From positions 1-48,650 of the forward strand of contig JADGEK010000031.1 of the NCBI GenBank assembly GCA_016744395.1: a DNA stretch of 48,650 nt. Reading direction: 5' to 3'. Both the position numbers and the translations under genes were made by a program. Each line of letters begins with the position of its first letter. Position 1 is the first letter of the stretch. Positions 8,133-17,308 of the stretch are shown piece by piece. This DNA is from Gammaproteobacteria bacterium. GTDB taxonomy: Bacteria; Pseudomonadota; Gammaproteobacteria; GRL18. The notes under the pieces are model-generated. The model did not search any database. It saw only the letters and a list, made by a program, of their open reading frames with translations, and was not told the origin of the DNA.

Positions 8133-10687
8133 CACAGTTCAAACGTATACAAACTAACCGAATTATTATTGGAGGAGTCCTGTTATTGGGCTTTTTATTT
8201 AGTTATCTGGGTTTTTATGTTGCTCTTGATTTGGAAAAGCATACTCTTCGAGTGGAACACCAACGTATTACATCTCATGTCAAAGATGCAATATTTAAGG
8301 AATTAGAAATTAGTTTGGGTATTTTATCAAGTATCCGCAGTTTATTTGTTGCTTCAGACTATGTTAGTAGAAGTGATTTTTCACTATTTACAGATCCTAC
8401 ATTAAAAGCGTATTCTTCAATTCAGGCACTTGAATGGATCCCCTATCTTAGTGAAGCCCAACGAAAAAAATATGAGCAGCAAGCCATCAAGGATGGTTTA
8501 GTTGACTTCAAGATCAGGGAACGTAATCCTCAGGGTAAGATGGTGCCAGCACAGCTTCGTAAAGACTATTACCCTGTCTATTATGTTGAACCTTTAAAAG
8601 GAAATGAAGCCGCAGTGGGGTTTGATCTGGCATCCAGTGTTAAGCGGCAAATCACGTTACAGCAAGCCAGGCAATCTAAACTGCCTCAAGCTACTGCCAG
8701 TATTACTCTGGTTCAGGAAAGTGGAAATCAAAAAGGCTTTTTGATTTTTCAACCTATTTTTATGCCTGAAAATGATAATTTGGATCATAGTGGGGACACT
8801 TCATTTAGTGGGTTTGCCCTGGGAGTTTTTAGACTTGGTGATCTCCTGGAGTCTGCCATTACACCAATCAAGACACTCCTTGATCCATTACTTATTGAGT
8901 TAACAGATATTACGGATGAGAAAAATATAGATCTGCTGCTTATTAAAAGTTCACCGCTTAATACCAAATTGTTGAGTGATTCAAGCTGGCAAATCAAACA
9001 AGAAATTCAATTTGCTAACCGGACCTGGCAACTTTCCACCCAAGCAACGCAAGCATTCATTGAGCAACATGCTAATGTCACACATTGGTTAGTTTTTGTC
9101 ACTGGTATCTTATTGACCTTAATAATTTCTGTTTTCCTACACATACTGATGCACAGGGAATCAGAAATAAGACAATTAGTAGAACAACGTACACATGAAC
9201 TCCAATCCAGTAAAAAGATGAGCCAAATTATTGTACAGAGTGCAGTGGACGCCATAATCACGATTGATGAAGTCGGAATTGTCAATCTTTTTAACCCTTC
9301 AGCTGTCAATATGTTTGGCTATACGCCTGATGAAGTCATTGGTCGGAATATAAAAATGCTTATGCCCGAACCTTATCAATCAGAACACGATGGTTATTTA
9401 CAGCATCACAATAAAACAGGTGAAAAACGTATTATTGGTAGTGGTCGTGAAGTCAAAGGACGACACAAAAATGGTAATACCTTTCCTATGAACCTATCGG
9501 TCGGTAAGTCACAAATTGATGGTGACACTGTCTACGTTGGGACAATTACTGATTTGACAAAGCTGAAAGATAAAGAACGTGAAGTGCGTGAATTTAATGA
9601 TCGTTTCAACCTGGCCATACGGGCAAGTGGTATCGGTGTGTGGGAATTCAATGTGACTGACGAGATAATGACTTGGGATGATCGTATGTTTCAACTCTAT
9701 GGCATGGATCAGAGTCAAAATTCAGACACTTACAAAGCTTGGCGTAATGCACTCCATCCTGATGATTTGAGTTGTGTCGAGGCAGAAATTAATGAGGCTC
9801 TTGAAGGTGGAAAGTCTTTCGAGACAGAATTTCGTATCATCTGGCATAATGCAGAGGAACATTATATTCAGGCATCTGCCTTGGTTCTGTTTGATGATGA
9901 GGGTAAAGTGCAACGTATGATAGGTGTCAATCTTGATATTACTGAACGTAAACAGACAGAACAGGCGATGATACAGGCTAAACATGTTGCAGAAGAAGCC
10001 AATCGACAAAAATCTGCTTTTTTAAATGTCATGAGTCATGAATTGCGTACACCACTAACGGTAATCCTGGGATATTTACCACTATTGAAAAATCCTGATC
10101 AAACACTGCCATCCGAGGCCATAATTCAGATTGCCGAAGATATGGATCTGTCGGGTCAACATCTGATGGAAATGGTCAATGACATATTGGATCTTTCTAA
10201 AATTGAAGCAGGTCAAATGACACTCTCCAGAGAAAATTCTCAGAGCAGAACTGAGATAAGTGAGACGCTGAAAAAATTTGAACACCAAGCTCTGCAAAAA
10301 GGCATTCAATTAGTGAATGATGCCGATGATTTTAGCTTTAACGTGGATAAACGTCGTCTACAGCAAATACTGATCAACCTGATGGGCAATGCACTTAAAT
10401 TTACCCAGCAGGGTAAAATTACAATCTCTGCCAATCGAAATAATGACTTTGTGACATTTAGTGTTAAAGATACAGGAATGGGTATATCTAAGTCTGAATT
10501 ACCTTATGTTTTTGATACCTTTCGTCAGGTTGATGATTCTTCTACCCGTGACACAGGTGGTTCTGGATTAGGGCTAGCGATTACCAAGCGTCTAGTGGAA
10601 CTACACGAAGGTAGTATCCAGGCTGTAAGCACACTGGGAGAGGGTACTATATTTACATTTTCCATTAAGCAATCAGGAGTTGAATGA
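8129..10687 (+). CDS. CHASE-PAS-PAS hybrid-less sensor histidine kinase
   Basis: An 852-residue membrane sensor. TM1 (about 12-30) and TM2 (about 312-335) flank a periplasmic CHASE domain (IQALEWIPYLSEAQRKKYEQ; YYPVYYVEPL). It is followed by two PAS domains, the first FixL-like in sequence (AVDAIITIDEVG ... MLMPEPY), then HisKA with His637 in MSHELRTPL and an HATPase with N, G1 and G2 boxes (NALKFT, DTGMGIS, GGSGLGLAI). CHASE domains bind small extracellular ligands; which one is unknown. It lacks a receiver of its own, and the operon supplies three: two in the preceding GGDEF protein and one in the following single-domain regulator. Confidence 0.92.
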   Translation: MTQFKRIQTNRIIIGGVLLLGFLFSYLGFYVALDLEKHTLRVEHQRITSHVKDAIFKELEISLGILSSIRSLFVASDYVSRSDFSLFTDPTLKAYSSIQALEWIPYLSEAQRKKYEQQAIKDGLVDFKIRERNPQGKMVPAQLRKDYYPVYYVEPLKGNEAAVGFDLASSVKRQITLQQARQSKLPQATASITLVQESGNQKGFLIFQPIFMPENDNLDHSGDTSFSGFALGVFRLGDLLESAITPIKTLLDPLLIELTDITDEKNIDLLLIKSSPLNTKLLSDSSWQIKQEIQFANRTWQLSTQATQAFIEQHANVTHWLVFVTGILLTLIISVFLHILMHRESEIRQLVEQRTHELQSSKKMSQIIVQSAVDAIITIDEVGIVNLFNPSAVNMFGYTPDEVIGRNIKMLMPEPYQSEHDGYLQHHNKTGEKRIIGSGREVKGRHKNGNTFPMNLSVGKSQIDGDTVYVGTITDLTKLKDKEREVREFNDRFNLAIRASGIGVWEFNVTDEIMTWDDRMFQLYGMDQSQNSDTYKAWRNALHPDDLSCVEAEINEALEGGKSFETEFRIIWHNAEEHYIQASALVLFDDEGKVQRMIGVNLDITERKQTEQAMIQAKHVAEEANRQKSAFLNVMSHELRTPLTVILGYLPLLKNPDQTLPSEAIIQIAEDMDLSGQHLMEMVNDILDLSKIEAGQMTLSRENSQSRTEISETLKKFEHQALQKGIQLVNDADDFSFNVDKRRLQQILINLMGNALKFTQQGKITISANRNNDFVTFSVKDTGMGISKSELPYVFDTFRQVDDSSTRDTGGSGLGLAITKRLVELHEGSIQAVSTLGEGTIFTFSIKQSGVE

Positions 10688-11050
10688 ATGGCAAAGATAT
10701 TATTGGCAGAAGATGAGGAATTTATCTCGCGAATGATCAGTTTACGACTTGCGCTGAAAGGACACGAAATTGACCAGTCAGTGAATGGACAAGAAGCTGT
10801 AGATAAAGCCCTGTCAGGAAATTATGATATGGTCTTGATGGATATGCATATGCCAGTGATGGATGGTCATGAAGCCACTCAAATCCTGCGTGATCATGAC
10901 TACAAAGGGTTGATCGTGGCAGTAACCGCCTCTGTTATGAGTGCTGATACTGGAAAGGCCATCAAATCAGGTTGTGATGAATATATATCCAAGCCTATCG
11001 GAGAAGATTTTGAGGAACGCCTGGAAACCATACTTAATCAAAATAGATAA
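10688..11050 (+). CDS. Single-domain response regulator (REC)
   Basis: A 120-residue CheY-like protein: LLAEDEEF acidic pocket, Asp52 in VLMDMHMPVMDG, the Thr of AVTAS, and the conserved Lys in ISKP. It has no output domain, so it probably shuttles phosphate between the CHASE kinase and the Hpt domain of the GGDEF protein two genes upstream. It starts directly after the kinase stop; an ATG four bases earlier overlaps that stop in another frame. Confidence 0.9.
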   Translation: MAKILLAEDEEFISRMISLRLALKGHEIDQSVNGQEAVDKALSGNYDMVLMDMHMPVMDGHEATQILRDHDYKGLIVAVTASVMSADTGKAIKSGCDEYISKPIGEDFEERLETILNQNR

Positions 11051-11182
11051 ATAAAACTTACTTAATTAAATTATGCCGATTGGCAGCCTTATTAATTTTG
11101 ACTAACCTTTTTTAATATACAATTCCAGAATCACCGCCAGCCAGCGATGGCACCACAATAATAACAAGAAAAAGCTAAAAAA

Positions 11183-12472
11183 ATGAACAGGGAAATATTA
11201 CGACTGGCGATTCCAAATATTCTGAGTAATATCTCGGTGCCTCTTCTTTCCTCTGTTGATACTGCTTTGATGGGGCATCTCTCGGCTTTACATCTTGCCG
11301 CTGTGGGGCTGGCTGCAATGGTATTTAATCTAATTTACTGGAACTTCGGTTTCTTACGCATGGGGACAACAGGCTTAACTGCTCAGGCCTTTGGTGAACA
11401 GAGTCGTGAAAAATTAACCAATACATTAGGCCGGGCACTCTGTTTAGCTTTTTTGATCTCATTGGCTCTGATTATTTTTCAAATACCCATTATCAAAGTG
11501 ACCTCTTACCTGTTAAATATCGATGCGGCCACTTATCTTTTGGTGATAGAGTATTTTGACATTCGTATTTTTGCTGCGCCTGCGACACTGGGCTTGTATG
11601 TGGTCTTTGGTTGGTTTTTTGGCGTACAGAATGCAATCGTTCCTCTTGTTCTGACTTTATTTATTAATATTATCAATATTACATTGAGCTACTATTTGGC
11701 TTATGTCTTAAAGCTGGGTATTGCAGGGGTCGCCTATGGCACTTTAATTGCTCAATATTCTGGCTTTTTTTTGGGTCTGGTCTTGCTTTATCACAATAAA
11801 GATAAACTGCAAACATTTTCTTTGAAATCCATTTTAGATAAGGTTCAACTATTAAAGTTTCTAAATATTAATAAGGATATTTTTTTTCGAACCATCGTAC
11901 TTACTTTTGCTTTTGCATTTCTTTACTCACAAAGTTCGAAAGAGGGTGAAATCACATTGGCACTGACAGTTATATTTCTCCAGTTTCTCTCATGGGTTTC
12001 GTATGGTGTGGATGGTTTTGCTTTTGCTGCTGAAAGTCTGGTGGGTAAATACTATGGTGCGAAAGACTGGCAGAAATTTTCGTTGGCAATCCGCTACTCT
12101 TTTTATTGGGGAACTGTATTGGCTGTGATGTATTCTTTACTCTACCACTTTGGTGGCCAGTGGCTTATTAGTCTTTATACCAATCAGCCCGAACTGATAG
12201 AAGCCACAAAGCCCTACCTTGTCTGGCTAACAATTATCGCTTTTGTTGGAACACCAGGGTTTATATGGGATGGTATTTTTATCGGTATGACAGCGACAAG
12301 AGCAATGTTGCTGAGTGTTATTTTATCCTTTGTGAGCTATATCATTTTTTTCTATATGATACAAAGCAGTCATTCTCTGCATCTTTATTGGCTTAGTTTT
12401 GTTGTATTTTTATTAATGCGTGGTGTGATTCAGAGTTGGATGTTTTATCGTTATGGGAAATATTTAAACTAA
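11183..12472 (+). CDS. MATE-family efflux transporter (DinF-like)
   Basis: A 429-residue polytopic inner-membrane protein with about 12 hydrophobic segments and the MATE N-terminal pattern LAIPNILSNISVPLLSSVDT. MATE proteins export cationic drugs or metabolites in exchange for Na+ or H+. The start LALPNILS...VDTALMGHL resembles the DinF branch. The substrate cannot be read from sequence. It is separated from the signalling operon by 132 bp and is the last gene before the run of Fur-like sites. The 3' 100 bp has no clear terminator. Confidence 0.88.
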   Translation: MNREILRLAIPNILSNISVPLLSSVDTALMGHLSALHLAAVGLAAMVFNLIYWNFGFLRMGTTGLTAQAFGEQSREKLTNTLGRALCLAFLISLALIIFQIPIIKVTSYLLNIDAATYLLVIEYFDIRIFAAPATLGLYVVFGWFFGVQNAIVPLVLTLFINIINITLSYYLAYVLKLGIAGVAYGTLIAQYSGFFLGLVLLYHNKDKLQTFSLKSILDKVQLLKFLNINKDIFFRTIVLTFAFAFLYSQSSKEGEITLALTVIFLQFLSWVSYGVDGFAFAAESLVGKYYGAKDWQKFSLAIRYSFYWGTVLAVMYSLLYHFGGQWLISLYTNQPELIEATKPYLVWLTIIAFVGTPGFIWDGIFIGMTATRAMLLSVILSFVSYIIFFYMIQSSHSLHLYWLSFVVFLLMRGVIQSWMFYRYGKYLN

Positions 12473-12558
12473 TTGGTTTTGACACATTAAAGTAATCAAT
12501 ACATATCTTAGAAAAAAATGCTGTTAAATGGCACTGCGAATAAATAATGCTAAGACTC

Positions 12559-12599
12559 TTGCTTTTTATATAATTCAAAGTATAATGATAATCATTCTC
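12559..12599 (+). promoter_or_regulatory. Fur-box promoter cassette 1
   Basis: -35 TTGCTT (12559-12564), 16-bp spacer, -10 TATAAT (12581-12586). The -10 is the left end of TATAATGATAATCATTCTC (12581-12599), which matches the Fur consensus at 17 of 19 positions. A bound repressor would cover the -10 and start site. It drives the gene-free transcript ending at the 12781 terminator. Confidence 0.8.
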
Positions 12600-12817
12600 A
12601 TTTGATCTTATTCCTCTGGAACTCCACGTCTAGAAGAATTTTATCAAATAAGAATTTTCCTGAACCTTTGGAATGTTAGCAATAAAGTGACAGTGGATAT
12701 TGACCACCATCTCAATGATGTGAATCAATCTGTCTGAAACTTTATGCATGGATGCGTTAACCTCTTTATATGGAGATTATGCCAGACTGTCCTCCTTATT
12801 CAGTCTGGCTATTTTTT
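12593..12817 (+). ncRNA. Candidate Fur-controlled small RNA A
   Basis: About 225 nt from the predicted start of cassette 1 to a strong terminator, with no credible plus-strand gene inside. Promoter, length and terminator stem parallel the candidate at 42015-42246. Iron-repressed sRNAs (RyhB, PrrF type) are known Fur targets that spare iron by silencing iron-protein mRNAs; homology to either is not visible here. It could also be an untranslated leader of the 13057 gene, but that gene has its own promoter. Confidence 0.5.
12781..12817 (+). terminator. Rho-independent terminator of sRNA candidate A
   Basis: GCCAGACTG (12781-12789) pairs perfectly with CAGTCTGGC (12801-12809) around an 11-nt loop and is followed by TATTTTTTAT. 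Same stem core as the terminator at 42212. Confidence 0.8.
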
Positions 12818-12832
12818 ATACTCATTAAAGTG

Positions 12833-13000
12833 CTAAATGCTCGCCTGCTGTAAAATATCATATACACTCTGCGTACTTGCCTTAAATACATACTGCCAAA
12901 CACTTTCTACTATTCCTGCATTTCTTAAGTTACTGAGTTCATGACCATAATTGCTTAATGCTTTGGATGCCTGTTCTGCTGAATTAAATAAAAAACTCAT
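12833..13000 (-). CDS. Small protein, 55 aa, unknown
   Basis: A minus-strand frame MSFLFNSAEQASKALSNYGH then ELSNLRNAGIVESVWQYVF, ending QQASI. It is amphipathic and helix-prone with no transmembrane span or known motif. It starts 21 bp from the Fur-like site at 13021-13039, so it is divergent from the Cys/His-rich gene and could share that operator. No Shine-Dalgarno sequence precedes the ATG, which lowers confidence. The coding-like amino-acid composition and position are the only support. Confidence 0.4.
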   Translation of the reverse strand: MSFLFNSAEQASKALSNYGHELSNLRNAGIVESVWQYVFKASTQSVYDILQQASI

Positions 13001-13007
13001 ATTATAC

Positions 13008-13039
13008 TTGATTTTTAAATGATAATGATTATCATTACA
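13008..13039 (+). promoter_or_regulatory. Fur-box promoter 2 (Cys/His-rich operon)
   Basis: -35 TTGATT (13008-13013), 16-bp spacer, -10 TATCAT (13030-13035). The operator-like GATAATGATTATCATTACA (13021-13039) matches the Fur consensus at 17 of 19 positions and covers spacer and -10. AAAGGAG follows just before the 13057 ATG. Confidence 0.8.
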
Positions 13040-13056
13040 TATAAAGGAGATTTATT

Positions 13057-13401
13057 ATGAACTACATTATTGACACTGGAGTGGAAAACAATATCCCTTA
13101 TCTCCGGGTTCGCAGTAAATTAAATGGTTACTGTCTGCTGGACTTTTATGGTGGTGACTATGAACATCTGATCCAGCAATCGATTGTTCGCTCCGATGAA
13201 TGTCGCTCTTCTAACGAGCAAGTTATTAATGCGCTTATCAAGAGGCTATTTCGCCACGCTTCCTGTAGAGAAAGTGGCTGCAAAGTTTATCACCTTGATC
13301 ACTGCTGCAACTGTAACAGGAATCATTCTAATCACAATCAAAGTTATAGCGCTATGGCCGATTCAGTTCGTGAATTACTGAACATAACCTACAAACACTA
13401 A
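13057..13401 (+). CDS. Cys/His-rich small protein, unknown, Fur-box controlled
   Basis: 114 residues, strong AAAGGAG 7 nt before ATG. Residues 1-65 look like a small mixed alpha/beta domain. Residues 66-95 are rich in possible metal ligands: Cys70, Cys75, His79, His82, Cys83, Cys84, Cys86, His90, His93. No family is recognised. First gene after a Fur-like operator and followed by a 70-aa protein, a Fe(III)-binding-protein homologue and a GGDEF-EAL protein; an iron- or zinc-binding role is a reasonable guess and nothing more. No signal peptide is seen. Confidence 0.75.
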   Translation: MNYIIDTGVENNIPYLRVRSKLNGYCLLDFYGGDYEHLIQQSIVRSDECRSSNEQVINALIKRLFRHASCRESGCKVYHLDHCCNCNRNHSNHNQSYSAMADSVRELLNITYKH

Positions 13402-13432
13402 ACTTTGTCATTAAATAAAAGGTCGTTGTCAC

Positions 13433-13645
13433 ATGTCACATAGAAACAGTTTAGTCAGCCAATTAGAGCAAGAGATGTTCAGTTCTAGTGAATTATTGAG
13501 TATGGATCCCAACAGTCTAAACCACCTGGCTGAAGAATTTTTAATGGACAGTGATGTCACAGGTGTTCAGAATTCTTTGCCAACGGGTACTCCATCAGTA
13601 TTTACACAATTATTGGCTTTAATAGCAATGGCACAAAAATTTTAG
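13433..13645 (+). CDS. Small protein, 70 aa, unknown
   Basis: MSHRNSLVSQLEQEMFSSSE begins a polar, acidic protein that ends in a hydrophobic tail (FTQLLALIAMAQKF). No domain or cysteine is present. It lies 31 bp downstream of the Cys/His-rich gene and 87 bp upstream of the Fe(III)-binding-like gene, all co-directional, so it is probably in the same Fur-box operon. The ribosome-binding site is weak (AAAGG about 11 nt upstream). Confidence 0.55.
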   Translation: MSHRNSLVSQLEQEMFSSSELLSMDPNSLNHLAEEFLMDSDVTGVQNSLPTGTPSVFTQLLALIAMAQKF

Positions 13646-13732
13646 CCTGTTAAGTTTTTTACAATTATGAGTCCATTATTAACATGTCTATGCTTTAAAC
13701 TCCTGAGCAATAAACTTAAAGGATATTAGTAC

Positions 13733-14728
13733 ATGTCTCGACTGATCACTTGTTTTATTTTATTAGTGTATGCGCTACCTCAACAAGCTCTGGCAGAAAA
13801 CCTTCTTGTTTACTCCAGCCGTAAAGAGCAGCTAATCAAACCTCTGTTTGAATTGTATGAAAAACAAACAGGTCATACGATTTCTTATATTACTAAATCA
13901 GCTAAGCCATTAATGCAACGTTTGAAAGCAGAAGGTAAGCACTCTCCTGCCGATCTTCTGATTACTGTAGATGCTGGAAACCTGGGGTTTGCGGCGATGG
14001 AGGGCCTTTTGTCAAAGATCGATTCCGCTGCTTTGATTGACAATGTCCCTGCATATTTAAGAGATCCCGAACAACGCTGGTATGGCCTATCCATGCGCGC
14101 AAGAACTATTGTCTACAACACTGAAACAGTACATAAAAATGAATTAAAATCCTATGAAGATTTAGCCGATCCTAAATGGAAAGGTCGTTTGTGCTTACGT
14201 ACCTCAAAAAAAGTGTATAACCATTCGTTGATTGCCATGCTGGTGAACCGCCATGGCGTCAAAAAAACAGAAGAAATTGTCAAGGGATGGGTTAAGAACC
14301 TGGCAAATGAACCTTATTCAAGTGATATTCGAACCATGATGGCCATTGTTGTGGGCCAATGTGATGTTGCTATTGTTAATTCCTATTATTTTGGCCGGTT
14401 GATGAAACAGCAACCCCAGATACCATTGGCATTATTTTGGCCGTCTGGTGATAACAGAGGCGTACATGTTAATGTGTCAGGTGCTGGTGTGACCCAGAAT
14501 GCACCTCATCGAAAAGAAGCAATCAAACTACTTGAATGGTTATCAGGAGAACAGGCTCAACACTTGTTTGCCAAATTGAATATGGAATACCCAGTCAACC
14601 CCAGGGTAGAAGCATCTGATATTGTCAAATCATGGGGCACTTTTACTGCGGACCAAAGTAACCTGGCCAGTGCCGCTCGACTGCAGTCATACGCCATACG
14701 CTTGATTGAAAGAGCTGGGTATCGATAG
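13733..14728 (+). CDS. Periplasmic Fe(III)-binding-like solute-binding protein (FbpA/FutA family)
   Basis: 331 residues with a clear signal peptide (cleavage after ...PQQALA, about residue 22). The mature start ENLLVYSSRKEQLIKPLFEL and the C-terminal NSYYFGR tyrosine pair are the FbpA/FutA pattern, where paired tyrosines bind ferric iron. Other family members bind thiamine, phosphonates or polyamines, so the ligand is inferred. No permease or ATPase is nearby. Instead, 8 nt downstream begins a membrane GGDEF-EAL protein, a layout like the NspS-MbaA pair of Vibrio, in which a binding protein serves as periplasmic receptor. Ribosome site AAAGGA, 9 nt spacing. Confidence 0.85.
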   Translation: MSRLITCFILLVYALPQQALAENLLVYSSRKEQLIKPLFELYEKQTGHTISYITKSAKPLMQRLKAEGKHSPADLLITVDAGNLGFAAMEGLLSKIDSAALIDNVPAYLRDPEQRWYGLSMRARTIVYNTETVHKNELKSYEDLADPKWKGRLCLRTSKKVYNHSLIAMLVNRHGVKKTEEIVKGWVKNLANEPYSSDIRTMMAIVVGQCDVAIVNSYYFGRLMKQQPQIPLALFWPSGDNRGVHVNVSGAGVTQNAPHRKEAIKLLEWLSGEQAQHLFAKLNMEYPVNPRVEASDIVKSWGTFTADQSNLASAARLQSYAIRLIERAGYR

Positions 14729-14736
14729 AGAATATA

Positions 14737-17214
14737 ATGCCATTTAATACGATAAAAAATCTTGGTCTAGCCATATTGACAGCGTTGCTGCTTGGTTCGG
14801 TTATTGTCGCTATTTACTTTAATAATAAAACGATGTCAATGCTGGATACGGTTATTGATGATAAGGCGCCTGTTCAGGAAGAAATTTTTACCATTAATCG
14901 TTTGCTGGAATCCGCAACACGGGAATTTTATGCTTACATCAGGACCAAAAAAATTTATCGTGAAGATGTCATTGTTCCCATCCAAAAATTAGACTCAATT
15001 TTTCGGGCCACCCATCCTTTGTATATGAAACATGATGAATTACCGACGTATAATCGTTTTACCCACAGTTTGTTAAACATATTTCAGAAACTGCTTGATG
15101 TTAATAAATTCAACGATAATAAATTAATAATTCTTGAACTTGAACAGGATTTTATCCAGCAATTGTTGGAACTTGGTAATAATATTACTAATAACAAAAG
15201 ATTGGGGCAGAAGCAAAAAGATAGGGCAAATAACTTGCTGATATCAATTGAAGTGGCTTTTGTACGTTTTTTGGAAAAACAGGAAATGGATTTAAAGACC
15301 GTATTTCAGATGCTTGATAATGTTGAATTGCGACTTAAAACTGTGATTGGACAAAGTAAACGAGAAGAGAAGCAACTCAATATATTATTACAAGAATTGT
15401 CTTATACACGGATTGTATTAACAGAATATGAAGAATTAAATGAATCCCAAATGTCTGCTGTACTGTCATTAACTGAAGCAGAAATCAACGTCTTGAATGC
15501 ATGGACACAGATGAGAGATTTTATTTCAGTCTTTAACGCCAATATGCGACAGGACATTGCCAGGGATCAGAGTGAAATTTCTAAAGCCAGTAGGCGAAGC
15601 AATGAATTGCTTGTTATGTTTGGTCTGGTGTCTCTGTTTCTTGCGGCGCTGGTATCTGTGGTTATTGGCAGAACTCTGACAAAACGCATCAACCGACTGG
15701 TGGTCGGTATTCGTAATCTGGCAGAGGGTGACTATGAATATCGCCTGGATTTTAAAGGTACTGATGAACTGGCTTTTTTGGCTAATAGTTTTGATTCAAT
15801 GGTATGCCAATTGAAAAATAAGGAGCAGGCACTTTATAAACAAGCTCATTTTGATAGTTTGACAGGGTTGCCGAACAGAAGAAAATTTCATCAATACATT
15901 GAGTTGGCACTCAATCAGGCTGTGCGTAGAAACCAGCTTATGGTTGTGATGTTTATTGATTTGGATAATTTTAAACGTGTTAATGATAGCTTGGGGCATG
16001 CAGTGGGTGATGCATTATTGGCTGATATCTCAGTACGCTTAACGACCTGTATTCGTTCTTCAGATCTGCTGGGATTATATGCAAATCACCATGAAATGGA
16101 TATGTTCAGGTTGGGAGGTGATGAATTTGTTATCGTGCTACAAGATTTAAAAACGGCAATGGATGCTGCACTGATTGCGGACCGCATACGGGAGACATTA
16201 ACAATTCCCACCCAGCTAAACGGGCATGAAATTCATGTTTCTGTCAGCATTGGTATCAGCACCTATCCAAACGATGCCTCTGACACTGATACTTTAATTA
16301 AAAATGCTGATATAGCGATGTATCAAGCCAAGAATAAAGGTAAAAACAATTATCAATTTTATTCAGAGACAACAAATGAAAAAGTGATGCATCAGATTGA
16401 GTTAGAATGCAAGCTCCGTAAGGCTATTGAAAATGATGAATTACAGGTATATTACCAGAGTCAACTGGATGTCTCGACTAATAAAATAATATCACTTGAA
16501 GCATTACTTCGTTGGAATAATAAGGACTGCGGCCTGATACCACCCACTGAATTTATACCTGTTGCTGAAGATTCAAATCTTATCATCCCTATCGGCAACT
16601 GGGTGATCGATAATGTCTGTCAACAGATAAAAGCCTGGCAAGTAGAAGGGTTTAATATCAAGGTTGCAATCAATTTGAGTAGCATTCAGTTTAATACTCC
16701 TGATTTTGCCCAAAATTTATTTTCAATGGTAAGTCATCATGGTATTTCCTCAAATGCAGTCATACTTGAATTGACTGAAAGTATGATTATGGATAATTCT
16801 GATCAGAATATCCAGATACTCCATCAATTGAAAAAAATGGGATTTGAATTATCAATTGATGATTTTGGTACAGGGTATTCATCTCTGAGTTATCTGAAAC
16901 TTTTTCCTCTTGATGAATTGAAAATTGATCGCTCATTTGTTGATGACATTCCATACAATCAGAATGATATGGCGATCTGTAGTGCTATTATTGCAATGGC
17001 AAGTAAGCTTGGATTACGAGTTGTGGCAGAAGGTGTTGAGCATCATAAACAGCAGGAGTATCTGATTGAATCAGGTTGTCATATGCTTCAAGGCTATCTT
17101 TATGGAAAACCAATACCAGCCAGTGAGTTGGATAAAAGTAATTTTAGAAAATTTCCGAAGTTAGGAGCAGAGTGTTTACCGCAGAATAATTTATATCCAA
17201 TAATGGTGCAATGA
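14737..17214 (+). CDS. Membrane GGDEF-EAL c-di-GMP cyclase/phosphodiesterase
   Basis: 825 residues: TM1 (about 8-28), a long helical periplasmic domain (30-288), TM2 (290-311), HAMP (312-365), GGDEF (about 375-545, GGDEF at 460-464) and EAL (about 560-805, EAL at 588-590). The EAL catalytic set looks complete (EALLRW, ELTES, IDDFGTGYSSL, LKIDRSF, AEGVEH, QGYLYGKP), so synthesis and breakdown of cyclic di-GMP are both possible. It begins 8 nt after the Fe(III)-binding-like gene, suggesting the binding protein reports to the periplasmic domain. The insert before GGDEF (SSDLLGLYANHHEMDMFRL) is longer than usual. Confidence 0.92.
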   Translation: MPFNTIKNLGLAILTALLLGSVIVAIYFNNKTMSMLDTVIDDKAPVQEEIFTINRLLESATREFYAYIRTKKIYREDVIVPIQKLDSIFRATHPLYMKHDELPTYNRFTHSLLNIFQKLLDVNKFNDNKLIILELEQDFIQQLLELGNNITNNKRLGQKQKDRANNLLISIEVAFVRFLEKQEMDLKTVFQMLDNVELRLKTVIGQSKREEKQLNILLQELSYTRIVLTEYEELNESQMSAVLSLTEAEINVLNAWTQMRDFISVFNANMRQDIARDQSEISKASRRSNELLVMFGLVSLFLAALVSVVIGRTLTKRINRLVVGIRNLAEGDYEYRLDFKGTDELAFLANSFDSMVCQLKNKEQALYKQAHFDSLTGLPNRRKFHQYIELALNQAVRRNQLMVVMFIDLDNFKRVNDSLGHAVGDALLADISVRLTTCIRSSDLLGLYANHHEMDMFRLGGDEFVIVLQDLKTAMDAALIADRIRETLTIPTQLNGHEIHVSVSIGISTYPNDASDTDTLIKNADIAMYQAKNKGKNNYQFYSETTNEKVMHQIELECKLRKAIENDELQVYYQSQLDVSTNKIISLEALLRWNNKDCGLIPPTEFIPVAEDSNLIIPIGNWVIDNVCQQIKAWQVEGFNIKVAINLSSIQFNTPDFAQNLFSMVSHHGISSNAVILELTESMIMDNSDQNIQILHQLKKMGFELSIDDFGTGYSSLSYLKLFPLDELKIDRSFVDDIPYNQNDMAICSAIIAMASKLGLRVVAEGVEHHKQQEYLIESGCHMLQGYLYGKPIPASELDKSNFRKFPKLGAECLPQNNLYPIMVQ

Positions 17215-17308
17215 TTTTACTATTTAGCTACGTTGGGATTGAGATTTATTTTTTTTCAATACCAATTTAAAGGTAAAATTATAACTTATACATGCTACGA
17301 GAAATATT

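Noticed and set aside
13733..14728. Part of a complete ferric ABC transporter
   Set aside because: No permease or ATPase gene flanks it; the downstream gene is a GGDEF-EAL protein.
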